A DNA stretch of 64,000 bases, from contig PGYA01000003.1 of assembly GCA_002839435.1 (NCBI GenBank), forward strand, positions 62,001 through 126,000, in the 5' to 3' direction. The notes beneath the pieces are model-generated. The model was not told the origin of the DNA and searched no databases. It worked only from the letters and a program-made list of their open reading frames with translations. Below, piece after piece: positions 9,395 to 17,932 of the stretch. Each line of letters starts with the position of its first letter. The first letter of the stretch is position 1. Source of the stretch: Candidatus Riflebacteria bacterium HGW-Riflebacteria-2. Lineage in GTDB: Bacteria; Muiribacteriota; Ozemobacteria; Ozemobacterales; Ozemobacteraceae. Position numbers and translations under genes: made by a program.

Positions 9395-10144
9395 ATGTTC
9401 AAAAGGTTAATGAATCTCATTCGTGGTTTTTTCAGTTTATTCATCAGCGGTCTAGAATCAAGCAACCCGGAAGCGCTTATCGAGGCCGAAAAAGAGAACC
9501 TGAGAACCCAGATTTCACGTTTCAACGAGAATCTGGCTAATCACGCTGCTTTCACCGAAAGATTGATGCGCCAGATCAAGACCCTTTCAGCCAAAGACCG
9601 TGAATTGACCGCAAAAATCACGGCCAATCTCAAGGCCGGCAATAAAAAAGTGGCCGGTCAGCTGGCTTTGCAGCTACAGACAGTCAAGCAACAGCTCGAA
9701 GAAAATCAGCAACAGCTTGAAATTGCCGACAAGACATTCAAGGATCTCGAAAAATCCCGCGATGTCTCAGTAAGAGACGCCCAGCACCGCATCGAAAAGC
9801 TTCAGGCCATGGTCAGCGAAACCCAGATGCTCGAAGCCCAGGCCTCGCTCCAGGAAATGGCAAAAGGCATGATCTCAGGCATTGGCGGTAGTGGCGATAC
9901 CATCAACCGCGTAACCCAGTTACTCGAAGAACGCCGCGACAAGGCTGCCGGCAAGGCCCGCGTCGCCAGCGGCTATGATCGCAGCAACATCGAAATGAAG
10001 GAAGGCGAAATGGAAGCTCTTGGCGACGCTGCTCTGGCTGAATTTGCCGCCATGAACGGTCTCGAAGTGGGCGTCAGCGATGCCGAAATAACCGAAACAG
10101 AAGATGTTCCCCAGCGCGGCCTTGGCCCGATGGAAAAGAATTGA
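9395..10144 (+). CDS. PspA/IM30 (Vipp1)-family membrane-remodelling protein
   Basis: A 249-residue protein that begins with an amphipathic helix (MFKRLMNLIRGFFSLFISGLE), as in PspA. It continues as a long alpha-helical coiled coil rich in Glu, Gln and Lys, and ends in a short helical tail (about 205-249). PspA/IM30 proteins are the bacterial relatives of ESCRT-III: they polymerise on the inner face of the membrane and limit leakage under stress. The length is close to typical PspA (about 220-255). AAGGAG at 9382-9387 precedes the ATG. The position between two solute-binding/OmpA genes and upstream of an ABC transporter and an AAA+ ATPase is not the classical pspABC layout. AAA+ partners of PspA-like proteins are known; a functional link here is inferred. 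Confidence 0.82.
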   Translation: MFKRLMNLIRGFFSLFISGLESSNPEALIEAEKENLRTQISRFNENLANHAAFTERLMRQIKTLSAKDRELTAKITANLKAGNKKVAGQLALQLQTVKQQLEENQQQLEIADKTFKDLEKSRDVSVRDAQHRIEKLQAMVSETQMLEAQASLQEMAKGMISGIGGSGDTINRVTQLLEERRDKAAGKARVASGYDRSNIEMKEGEMEALGDAALAEFAAMNGLEVGVSDAEITETEDVPQRGLGPMEKN

Positions 10145-10152
10145 AAAAATAT

Positions 10153-10158
10153 AAGGAG
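10153..10158 (+). promoter_or_regulatory. Ribosome binding site that fixes the start at 10165
   Basis: AAGGAG lies six bases before ATG 10165, whose product opens with a textbook signal peptide. This favours 10165 over the upstream in-frame TTG at 10141, which overlaps the end of the PspA-like gene. Confidence 0.7.
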
Positions 10159-10164
10159 ATAAGC

Positions 10165-11802
10165 ATGAAAAGAGTCATTTTTGTTCTATTCGCCCTCTTG
10201 TTGTCGGTGAATTTTGCCTTTTCCCAGGAGGCTTCGGTAGTCGAAGCTCCTGATACCAATTCGGTCACTACGGTTTCCGAATACAAGTTCGTGCCCCGCG
10301 AAACTCTGCCGCCAGTGCAAGGCACCTCCTCATACAAATGGGATGACAAAGAAAAAGTCGTAGTTTTCCCGATCAACGTCTGGGCCGGCTGGCTGCCGAT
10401 TATCGCCGCCAACCACGGCTTCGCTCCCAACGAAGAAAGCGTATTTTTCAAGAAATACGGCTTCAAGGTTGACCTCAAACTCATCGATGACCCGGTTGCC
10501 GCCCGTGACGCTTATGCATCCGGCAACAGCCACGTTCTCTGGGGCACCCTCGACATGATGGTGCTGTTCGCTCCCGAACTTGCCAAAGACAGCCGCACTG
10601 CCATGCGCATTTACCAGCAGATTGACTGGTCAAACGGCGGCGATGGTATTGTTGCCCGCACCAGAATCAGAAACGTCGGTGACCTCAAGGGTAAAACCAT
10701 TGTTTATGCCCAGAACAGCCCGTCGCAATATTTCGTCAGCAATCTGTTGATCAATGCAGGCATTGGCCTCAACGAGGTTACCCACCGCTATACTTCAACC
10801 GCTTTTGAAGCGGCGGCGGCCTTCGTTGCCGACCCCAGCATCGACGCGTGCGTAAGCTGGGCACCTGACATTTACAATATCCCCGAAAAGGTCGCCGGAA
10901 CTAAAATTCTGACCACCACCGCCGATGCCAACAAGCTCATTGCTGACGTCTGGGCTGTGCGTGCCGACTTTGCCCGCGACAAACCAGAAATAGTAAAAGG
11001 CCTGGTTGCCGGTATCTTCGAAGGCATGGATCTGCTCAACGACGCCACTTTCAAGGCGAAAGCCTTTCAGTGGATGGCTGATGGCTACGGCATGAAGGTT
11101 GAAGACGTCAAAGGCATGGAGGCCGACGCTCACTCTACCAACTTCGCTGAAAACTTCGGATTTTTCCTCAACGCCAACAGCCCGACAAACTTTGAACGCA
11201 CCTGGAAGAATATCACCTACATCTACCAGCAGGCCGGTCTGGTCAAAGAAGAAATGCCCTTCAGCCAGATCATGGACTTCTCGATTCTCAAAGAAATAGA
11301 AACGAGCGGTCAGTTCAAGCATCAAAAAGACAGTTATGTCAGCAAATTCGTGCCAACCACCTTCAAAAAGGTAAATGCCGAAGCCCCGATCATTACCCAG
11401 ACTGTCCGTATCAACTTCTATCCGAACTCTGCCAACATCTACGAACCCGCCCATGACCTCAGTGGCGTGCCAATGCCCAATACTCTTTACGATCCCAACA
11501 TTGAAGCAACTCTCGAACGGGTAGCTCGTCTTTCAGGCGCTTATGAACGCGCCGTAGTCGCGATCGTCGGTCACACCGACAGTTCGATGAAGGGCAAAAT
11601 TCCTGAAAAGATCGTCAAAGACCTCAGTACTGCCCGGGCCGAAGCGGTAAAACGCGCACTTGTTGACAAATACAAATTCGACCCCTCCAAATTCGTGGTC
11701 GAAGGCGCCGGCTGGGACAAAGCCGCCGACTCGAGCAATCCGCTCAACCAGGCCCTGAACCGCCGCGTCGAAGTATCTGTATTCCCACCCGAAAGCAACT
11801 GA
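10165..11802 (+). CDS. Exported NMT1/TauA-type solute-binding protein fused to an OmpA domain (copy 2)
   Basis: A 545-residue paralogue of the 7608 gene, very similar along its whole length after the N-terminus. It starts with a cleavable signal peptide (MKRVIFVLFALLLSVNFAFS, cut before QEA) in place of the membrane anchor and long linker of copy 1. The binding domain (about 50-355) keeps the same motifs (PINVWAGWLPI, GKTIVYAQNSPSQYF, CVSWAPDIY). The C-terminal OmpA domain keeps GHTD with Asp472, LSTARA with Arg491 and NRRVEV, so peptidoglycan binding should be intact. One copy is tethered to the inner membrane and the other free in the periplasm, both able to hold the cell wall. An 11-bp hairpin follows at 11822-11847, before the permease gene. 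Confidence 0.88.
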   Translation: MKRVIFVLFALLLSVNFAFSQEASVVEAPDTNSVTTVSEYKFVPRETLPPVQGTSSYKWDDKEKVVVFPINVWAGWLPIIAANHGFAPNEESVFFKKYGFKVDLKLIDDPVAARDAYASGNSHVLWGTLDMMVLFAPELAKDSRTAMRIYQQIDWSNGGDGIVARTRIRNVGDLKGKTIVYAQNSPSQYFVSNLLINAGIGLNEVTHRYTSTAFEAAAAFVADPSIDACVSWAPDIYNIPEKVAGTKILTTTADANKLIADVWAVRADFARDKPEIVKGLVAGIFEGMDLLNDATFKAKAFQWMADGYGMKVEDVKGMEADAHSTNFAENFGFFLNANSPTNFERTWKNITYIYQQAGLVKEEMPFSQIMDFSILKEIETSGQFKHQKDSYVSKFVPTTFKKVNAEAPIITQTVRINFYPNSANIYEPAHDLSGVPMPNTLYDPNIEATLERVARLSGAYERAVVAIVGHTDSSMKGKIPEKIVKDLSTARAEAVKRALVDKYKFDPSKFVVEGAGWDKAADSSNPLNQALNRRVEVSVFPPESN

Positions 11803-11821
11803 TCTCCCGAAACGTAGCTCA

Positions 11822-11847
11822 GGCCGGCAGGCTCACGCCTGCCGGCC
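11822..11847 (+). other. Perfect 11-bp hairpin inside the operon
   Basis: GGCCGGCAGGC and its exact reverse complement are separated by TCAC, in the 63-base gap between copy 2 and the permease gene. No T-run follows, so it is not a standard terminator. An RNA-stabilising or attenuating stem that keeps binding-protein mRNA more abundant than permease mRNA is likely, as in several ABC operons. Confidence 0.6.
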
Positions 11848-11865
11848 ACAATTCAGGAAAGAATA

Positions 11866-13245
11866 ATGAAACTCACAATCCATGAGAACTTTTTCGGTAT
11901 CAGAACCCCGGTAAGGCTGGTAGACCAGATCATACTGGGTGTCATTCCAATACTCGTAATATTTTTTCTCTGGATCTATATGACTACCGGTGAAACTCAT
12001 GAAGTGGTGCTCCCCGACGGTATTTTTGAAAACTGGGAACAGGTGGCCCCCCCTGAAGGGACACTGTTCAGAGATAAAGTAACTCTGACCATACCTGACA
12101 GCACTCTTAGCGAAGGCGAAGATGAAATTGGCCGCCCGGTAACCTGGCTCGAAAAAAATGGCGAACGTTTTGTCGTCACCAACTTTGGCAAAAGAACTAT
12201 GCAAAAGTCAGTACGCATAATCCTGCCGCCAGGAAGCCTTATAAAACGCGATACTATCAAACCCGACATGGTCGATCTGCAGCCTGCCAAGCCGGTCGAG
12301 CCAGACGCAAAGTCGCCAGCACAAACTCCTGAAAATGACCAGGCTCCGAACAATGAAGAAGTGCTTCCCAAGCCGGACGAACATACGCCAGCAAATAGCG
12401 AAGAGACAAAACGACTGTCTGAACCCAGCGAGAACAGTGAAAAGCCCAGTGTTTCAGATGGTGTTGAGCCAACAGCAGTTGATTCGTCGCTGCCAGCAGC
12501 GGTTGCCAAAAATTCTGACCAGCTGATCAAAATTACCTACCGCTACGAAGTAGTCGAAACCCGCAAGTTTCCGCCGGTTATTATCCCCAGCCCCGGCGAA
12601 GTATCGCGCTCGCTTCCGTCTTTATGGTCTCAGCGCAACCTGCCAATGAACATGCTTTACAGCTTTCTGCGCGTTGGTGCCGGATTTCTCGTGGCTTTCC
12701 TCGTAGCATTTCCCATGGCGCTGCTGATGGGGACTTTCAGCAAACTAAAGTCACTTTTCTCACCGCTGATGCTTTTTGGCGGATATCTGCCTATTCCGGC
12801 GCTGGTGCCTCTTACTATGATCCTTTTTGGCACCACCGAAAAGCAGAAAATTATGTTTCTGGCTCTCGGATTTACGATTTATCTGCTGCCACTCTTTGTA
12901 AAAGCGCTAGAAGAGGTCGATAATGTCTACCTGCAGACTGGCTACACACTCGGTGCAACCAGATACGACGTTCTCAACCGTATTTTGCTACCAATAGCGC
13001 TTCCCAACATGTTCGATGCCATGCGCATTGGTTTCGGCGTCGGCTGGGGCTATATAATTCTTGCTGAAATGGTAGACATGGGCAGTTCCGGCGTAGGCAC
13101 GCTTATTCTAACCAGTCAACGCCGCGGGCCACGCGAAGACATATACCTGGTGCTTATCGCCATCGTAGTTCTTGCCTTCATTACTGATAAAATCTGGGAT
13201 AAGGTCGATCGCGAACTCTTCCCATACCGGAGGCAGGAACGATGA
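11866..13245 (+). CDS. ABC transporter permease (TauC/SsuC type) with large extracytoplasmic insert
   Basis: The 459-residue protein has a membrane helix at about 20-41. An unusual soluble segment of roughly 215 residues follows, with a beta-rich part to about 130, a Pro/Glu/Lys-rich linker and a short second folded part. The usual binding-protein-dependent permease core begins near 258. The EAA cytoplasmic loop that docks the ATPase is recognisable (TLGATRYDVLNRILLPIALP, about 361-380). TauC/SsuC-type permeases are normally about 250-280 residues, so the insert is the striking difference. It would lie in the periplasm, where it could touch the OmpA-anchored binding proteins. AGGA precedes the ATG, and the end overlaps the ATPase start by four bases (ATGA). 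Confidence 0.85.
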   Translation: MKLTIHENFFGIRTPVRLVDQIILGVIPILVIFFLWIYMTTGETHEVVLPDGIFENWEQVAPPEGTLFRDKVTLTIPDSTLSEGEDEIGRPVTWLEKNGERFVVTNFGKRTMQKSVRIILPPGSLIKRDTIKPDMVDLQPAKPVEPDAKSPAQTPENDQAPNNEEVLPKPDEHTPANSEETKRLSEPSENSEKPSVSDGVEPTAVDSSLPAAVAKNSDQLIKITYRYEVVETRKFPPVIIPSPGEVSRSLPSLWSQRNLPMNMLYSFLRVGAGFLVAFLVAFPMALLMGTFSKLKSLFSPLMLFGGYLPIPALVPLTMILFGTTEKQKIMFLALGFTIYLLPLFVKALEEVDNVYLQTGYTLGATRYDVLNRILLPIALPNMFDAMRIGFGVGWGYIILAEMVDMGSSGVGTLILTSQRRGPREDIYLVLIAIVVLAFITDKIWDKVDRELFPYRRQER

Positions 13246-14570
13246 GTCAGCCTTCAAAACTGCAACAATTTTTTCGCAAATTCGCCGGCCTTTTCTACAA
13301 ATTCGATGCAGCCAATAACCCGCCACAGCTGACCAGAGCACCGGTCAACAAAACCCTGCCGGCAACCGTGACCGATCCACTTAAAAGCAAGCCAGCAGAA
13401 GAGTTAAAAGACAAGAAAGACAAGAAGGTCGTCGAAAAGGCTCCGCAACAGGCAAAGAAAGAGCCAGCCGCTGAAAATCACAGCCAGTTCCCGTTTCCGA
13501 CCGACCAGAAGCCGGCTGAAGAACAATCCTGGACCGCTGCTGAAGCTAAGCCAACGCCAGATCCGGCAGCGGCCAGATCAGCTTACGATGCAGATATGGC
13601 CGCGCAAATAAATGACCAGGCAGTAGTTAAAAGGACTGTTCCGGTTGATACAGCTGATGCGGACGCAAGGGAAGACGCTATCTCTATCGGCGCCCAGACT
13701 GCTTTACAGGCCGACGAAGCGGCAAAAAAAGGCATCAAAAACAAGTATGCGCCGATTGTCAGCTTCCGTAACGTTCACAAGATTTTCAATCACGGCACGC
13801 CCAACGAATTCGTCGCCCTGCAGAATGTTAATTTCGAAATAGAAGATCTGCCAGATGTCGGTGAATTCATCGCGCTGGTTGGGCCATCCGGCTGCGGCAA
13901 ATCAACGGTACTCAACCTGATACAGGGCTTTCAGGAAGTTGGCGGCCCGACCGCCGGTGAAGTTCTTGTGCGTAACAAACCAGTCACCGGACCAGGGCGC
14001 GATCGCGGCATGATTTTTCAGAAATACAGCTCGTTTCCGCATCTCACCGTATTGCAGAACGTCATGTTCGGCCTGCAGCTCAACCGCGAGAGTCTCGGCT
14101 ATTCATATGCCGTTATGGAAAAGCTCGCGCGCGAAATGCTGGGCAAGGTTGGTATGGCCGGGCACGAAGAAAAATTTCCGTATCAGCTTTCGGGCGGCCA
14201 GCAGCAGCGGGTTGCCATTGCACGCACCCTGGTGCTCAAGCCGAGAATTATCCTGATGGATGAGCCATTCTCAGCTCTCGATGAACCGACCCGCATCGAG
14301 ATGCAGCAGTTGATCACCAATCTCTGGAACGAAGTAGAAGCGACAGTTTTTATTGTTACCCACTCTATCGCTGAAGCTGTCTACCTGAGTGACCGCATCT
14401 TCATGTTCAAGGCCAACCCGGGGCGACTGGTCAGCCAGATTCCTGTTTATGCCGACGATATCGGCAAACATGCGGGTATGTCGCCCATGGAAGTTCAGGA
14501 AAGCAAAAAGTTCAACGATTTCCTCAAACAGATTACTGACGAATTCATAAGAATTGGTGGAACCGCCTGA
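13242..14570 (+). CDS. ABC transporter ATPase with long disordered N-terminal extension
   Basis: Residues from about 165 to the end form a complete TauB/SsuB-like ATPase: Walker [10 protein letters not shown] (214-222), Q-loop region [12 protein letters not shown], signature LSGGQQQR (316-323), Walker [14 protein letters not shown] and switch His in IVTHS. The first 165 residues are extra: Lys/Pro/Glu/Ala-rich, low in hydrophobics and probably disordered. Such ATPases normally start a few residues before the first beta strand, and here the ATGA overlap with the permease confirms that the extension is translated. It may tether partner proteins such as the PspA-like or AAA+ protein; that is inference. 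It should energise the adjacent permease. Confidence 0.88.
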   Translation: MSQPSKLQQFFRKFAGLFYKFDAANNPPQLTRAPVNKTLPATVTDPLKSKPAEELKDKKDKKVVEKAPQQAKKEPAAENHSQFPFPTDQKPAEEQSWTAAEAKPTPDPAAARSAYDADMAAQINDQAVVKRTVPVDTADADAREDAISIGAQTALQADEAAKKGIKNKYAPIVSFRNVHKIFNHGTPNEFVALQNVNFEIEDLPDVGEFIALVGPSGCGKSTVLNLIQGFQEVGGPTAGEVLVRNKPVTGPGRDRGMIFQKYSSFPHLTVLQNVMFGLQLNRESLGYSYAVMEKLAREMLGKVGMAGHEEKFPYQLSGGQQQRVAIARTLVLKPRIILMDEPFSALDEPTRIEMQQLITNLWNEVEATVFIVTHSIAEAVYLSDRIFMFKANPGRLVSQIPVYADDIGKHAGMSPMEVQESKKFNDFLKQITDEFIRIGGTA

Positions 14571-14571
14571 T

Positions 14572-15465
14572 ATGACGCCAAGACGCAAACCCGGTTTTTC
14601 AGACTACCTGGCAGAAGCATTCAACGCCGGTTTAAACATCAAAGGCATGGGCGAAATTCCGCTGAACAAAATGTTCATACTCGGAGTTTTCATTCTTGGC
14701 TTCAGCAACCCGGGATTCTGGTTCCTTGGCCTGGCGCTTGAATTCATCTACCTCTGGTTTCTGTCAACCAATCCGCGTTTTCAGAATTACGTGTTCGCCA
14801 AACAACTCGATGAAGTTAAAGAATCCCGTTCGCAGAAAATGAACGAACTTATTGCCAGCCTGACCCCCGAGAACCACTCGCGCCTCAAGCGACTCAACTC
14901 AAACCTGGCCGAAATCAACAAACTGATGCGCTGGAATCTTGATGAAAGTGGCGGTTTTATGAACCAGAGCCGGCAACAGACCCTTAACCATCTGCCCTCG
15001 ATCTTTCTCAAGCTGCTTAAAACCAAACAGCTTATCGAAGAGAGTCTGCAGCGAACAAGAGCAGGCGATATCAGCGCCGAAATCAAGAAACTCGAAAAGC
15101 AGCTGAATGCACCCAATGTCAGCCCGGCTATCGAAAAATCTTTGAAGGGTAACATCGAGATACACCGAAAACGCATTGATAACCTTAGTATCGCCAATGA
15201 AAACCAGACGCTCGTCGAACTTGAACTACAGCGCATTGAAAACCAGCTGCACCAGGTACGCGAAGAAATCGCACTCGACGGCAGCCCGGAAGGACTCAGC
15301 TCCAGTATCGACCGTGTCAACAGCGCTCTCGGCGAAACCCAGGACTGGATCAACAACCATTCCGACTTTTTGCGCAAATTGAGCGGGCCACCGATTGGCA
15401 GCGACGATTTTGAACTCAACAGTGATACAGTTATCCCACCGCCTTCAAATCACGAACTGGAATAA
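14572..15465 (+). CDS. Membrane-anchored coiled-coil protein of unknown function
   Basis: About 297 residues from ATG 14572, two bases after the ATPase stop. A TTG at 14554 in the same frame would overlap and looks less natural. A hydrophobic hairpin lies near the N-terminus (about 28-63: FILGVFILGFSNPGFWFLGLALEFIYLWFL shape, probably two close helices). The remainder is charged alpha-helix with heptad-like spacing, ending in an acidic, Pro-containing tail. I do not recognise the family. The topology (short membrane hairpin, long cytoplasmic coiled coil) resembles proteins that recruit or regulate membrane-bound polymers, which fits the PspA-like and AAA+ neighbours. Confidence 0.75.
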   Translation: MTPRRKPGFSDYLAEAFNAGLNIKGMGEIPLNKMFILGVFILGFSNPGFWFLGLALEFIYLWFLSTNPRFQNYVFAKQLDEVKESRSQKMNELIASLTPENHSRLKRLNSNLAEINKLMRWNLDESGGFMNQSRQQTLNHLPSIFLKLLKTKQLIEESLQRTRAGDISAEIKKLEKQLNAPNVSPAIEKSLKGNIEIHRKRIDNLSIANENQTLVELELQRIENQLHQVREEIALDGSPEGLSSSIDRVNSALGETQDWINNHSDFLRKLSGPPIGSDDFELNSDTVIPPPSNHELE

Positions 15466-15479
15466 AGGAATAAAACGCC

Positions 15480-17279
15480 ATGGCAAATTATCCCAGATGG
15501 GCCAGCGAAATGGCCGAAATCTTCAAAAGTGGCTCGATCAGTCAGTTTGTTCTTTACGGCAATATTGACGACTGGGTTTCTTTCAGGGCCGAGACAGACA
15601 ACAAGCTGCACAGCCTGTCTTTAAGGGATTTTATGACCAGCGTAATGTTTGCCCCGTTCGAAGTGGTAATCTGCTATGACCGTGGTCATGGAATCAGAAC
15701 CACCAAAGGCGGCGAGATTTTTTTCAACTTTTTGCGCGCATTCGACAGCTTTCATCGCACCAGCTATACCGGCAACACCTCCGGCGGTGAAACGACCCTC
15801 GAAGCCGGAAACGCCCTTCCCAAAGACCCCAAAAAGGCCCTGGCCCTTATCGACCGCTTTATCAGGCATGGCCTGACCCGAACGTCCATCGATAAAGAAG
15901 GCAAGCCCAAAGCCAACCCGATACGGGTAGCGGTAATTATTGAATATGCGCAGTACCTGCTGCCGCGCGCCGAAATTGCCTATACCAGCGCTGAATCGGT
16001 CGAAACTCTGATACGCGTTTTCGACTGGGCCTCAGACCCGAATATCAATAATGCCTATGTCAGCACCTGCCTGATTGCCGAGAATCTTAACGACCTCAAC
16101 CGCCAGCTTGTCGAAAACCCGCGTTCAGCAAAGGTTCAGATCGATCTACCCGATGCCGAGCAGGTGCTTAACTTTGTGCAGTCGGTAACCGCTTCGATCG
16201 AGAATTTTTCAAGCATCTGCGATGTCGATCGCGAGTCGCTGGCTCAGAAACTCGAAGGGCTTTCCTGCATCGACGTTCAAAACCTGATCGAGCGTGCAAT
16301 CAAGAACCAGCGGCGCATCACCATGGAATACCTGCGCGAAGTCAAAAAGGAAATGATCGAAAAGTCGGCCAGTGGGCGTATTTCCTTTGTTGAATCAACG
16401 CGCACTCTCGATGACGTTGCCGGCCATAGCGAAGCGAAAGCCTGGCTGCGCCAGGACGCCGACCTGATGAAACGCGGCAAGATCAAGGCTTTGCCGATGG
16501 GTTATCTGATCAACGGGCGTATCGGTACCGGTAAAACCTATCTGGTAGAGTGCTTTGCCGGCGAAGCCGGCGTGCCATGCGTAGAAATAAAGAACTTCCG
16601 CGACAAGTGGGTTGGCGCGACCGAAGGCAATCTCGAAGCCATCTTCAAGATACTGCATGCCATGGGCCAGGTAATCGTGTTTATCGATGAAGCCGACCAG
16701 GTGGCGGGAAAGCGCGATGGCGGCTCGGGTGATTCCGGTGTTTCAGGGCGCATCTATGCCATGCTGGCACGCGAAATGGCCGACACCCGTAATCGCGGCC
16801 GTATTTTCTGGATTTTTGCGACTTCACGCCCTGACCTGCTCGAAGTCGATCTCAAGCGCGTCGGCCGTCTCGACGTGCATATTCCACTGTTCGCGCCACA
16901 GACAATGGAAGACAAGCAGGCGCTTTTCAGGGCGCTCGCTAAGAAGAACAGGGTGCAAATCGCCGACGAAGATCTGCCCGATTTTCCTGAGTCGCTCGAA
17001 ATCGGCGGCAACGAAATGGAAGGCATTCTGATCATGGCTTCGCGCATGTTCGAACTGCAGGAAGACGATGCTCCCGACCGCAAACCGGTCGGTCACTTCA
17101 TCAGGGAAGCAATGGCAGCATACCGGCCAATGGCACACTCTGCCAGACTTGAATACATGGATCTGGCAGCAGTGATCGAATGTACCGACCAAAGGTTTTT
17201 GCCCGAAAAGTTCGCCGCGCTCGATATCGATGCAGTGAAAAAGCGCATGGATGAGCTTAAATTCAAGATAAGCGAATAA
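15480..17279 (+). CDS. AAA+ ATPase, Ycf46-like, with degenerate N-terminal domain
   Basis: The 599-residue protein has a complete AAA+ module in its second half: Walker A GRIGTGKT (346-353), Walker B VIVFIDEAD (398-406), sensor-1 region FATSRPDL and arginine-finger region RVGRLD (460-465). The first about 240 residues look like a second, inactive P-loop domain: a hhhEYA Walker-B-like strand (VAVIIEYAQYLLP) and a sensor-like LIAENLNDLN but no Walker A. Ycf46-like bacterial AAA proteins have this layout. AAGGA precedes the ATG. As last gene of the operon it is a good candidate to disassemble or remodel the PspA-like polymer or the ABC complex, as Vps4 does for ESCRT-III; this is inference. Confidence 0.82.
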   Translation: MANYPRWASEMAEIFKSGSISQFVLYGNIDDWVSFRAETDNKLHSLSLRDFMTSVMFAPFEVVICYDRGHGIRTTKGGEIFFNFLRAFDSFHRTSYTGNTSGGETTLEAGNALPKDPKKALALIDRFIRHGLTRTSIDKEGKPKANPIRVAVIIEYAQYLLPRAEIAYTSAESVETLIRVFDWASDPNINNAYVSTCLIAENLNDLNRQLVENPRSAKVQIDLPDAEQVLNFVQSVTASIENFSSICDVDRESLAQKLEGLSCIDVQNLIERAIKNQRRITMEYLREVKKEMIEKSASGRISFVESTRTLDDVAGHSEAKAWLRQDADLMKRGKIKALPMGYLINGRIGTGKTYLVECFAGEAGVPCVEIKNFRDKWVGATEGNLEAIFKILHAMGQVIVFIDEADQVAGKRDGGSGDSGVSGRIYAMLAREMADTRNRGRIFWIFATSRPDLLEVDLKRVGRLDVHIPLFAPQTMEDKQALFRALAKKNRVQIADEDLPDFPESLEIGGNEMEGILIMASRMFELQEDDAPDRKPVGHFIREAMAAYRPMAHSARLEYMDLAAVIECTDQRFLPEKFAALDIDAVKKRMDELKFKISE

Positions 17280-17284
17280 TTCGC

Positions 17285-17743
17285 TCAGCCCATTGCCAGA
17301 ATGGCTCTCTGACGGGACTGCAGATACTTGATGATCTTTATCATAGTCCCGACACCGGGCTGAGATTTAAGCTCAAATCCGTCTGACAGTATGCGAATCA
17401 GGCCAAGTCCGCGACCGCGGCTCGAATGAAGACTCTTGAGAGTCTTCGGTATTTCCAGGCGTTCACAGTCAAACCCGCACCCTGAGTCTTTGACAGAGAC
17501 TTCGAGTCTGTTTTCGTAAATCAGATACTCTATCTCAAGTTCAGACTTGCTACCAACCCTGCCGCTGTGCTCTATGGCATTGGTATAGGCCTCATCGACC
17601 GCCATTGACAGCTCAAAGATCTGGTCTTCAGCAAATCCCATTTTTCTGGCTATTACCTCGGTATTGTCTCTGATCACTCTCAGGTATCGCGGGTTTTTAA
17701 AACGAATAAAAACCTGCTCAGGTTGTGTAGTTTTTATTTTCAT
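17285..17743 (-). CDS. RsbW-like anti-sigma factor / serine-protein kinase
   Basis: A 152-residue stand-alone GHKL (histidine-kinase-like) ATPase. The N-box reads AVDEAYTNAIEHS, the G1 box VKDSGCGFD and the G2 box SRGRGLGLI, all intact. Such proteins (RsbW, SpoIIAB and relatives) bind a sigma factor or phosphorylate a STAS anti-anti-sigma factor in partner-switching pathways. No STAS protein or alternative stress sigma gene lies beside it, so its partner is elsewhere; the sigma-28 gene at 32689 is a remote possibility. It is convergent with the AAA+ gene, with five bases between stops. A G-rich ribosome site (GGGGGG) precedes the ATG. Confidence 0.85.
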   Translation of the reverse strand: MKIKTTQPEQVFIRFKNPRYLRVIRDNTEVIARKMGFAEDQIFELSMAVDEAYTNAIEHSGRVGSKSELEIEYLIYENRLEVSVKDSGCGFDCERLEIPKTLKSLHSSRGRGLGLIRILSDGFELKSQPGVGTMIKIIKYLQSRQRAILAMG

Positions 17744-17757
17744 CTGTCCCCCCTTTG

Positions 17758-17785
17758 ATAATAACCCTTTCTATAATTTACGCAA
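17758..17785 (-). promoter_or_regulatory. Weak candidate promoter for the RsbW-like gene
   Basis: On the minus strand TTGCGT and TATTAT are 16 bases apart, about 15 bases before the start codon. The -35 is poor, so this is tentative. Confidence 0.3.
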
Positions 17786-17932
17786 GTGCTCCCGCTTTAA
17801 GAGGACATCACGACTTGCAGCGCAGTGCACATAAAAAGTTCGACGCCGCGCCGACAAGCTATTTTGCTCTGGCGCAAACTGGCAGTGATTTGAATTTTGC
17901 ATTGGTTGATTTTTTATGGTACAACTCAAATT

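Noticed and set aside
17890-17920. Promoter TTGAAT-19-TATGGT before the 17933 gene
   Set aside because: Spacing of 19 and a poor -10; not distinguishable from chance.
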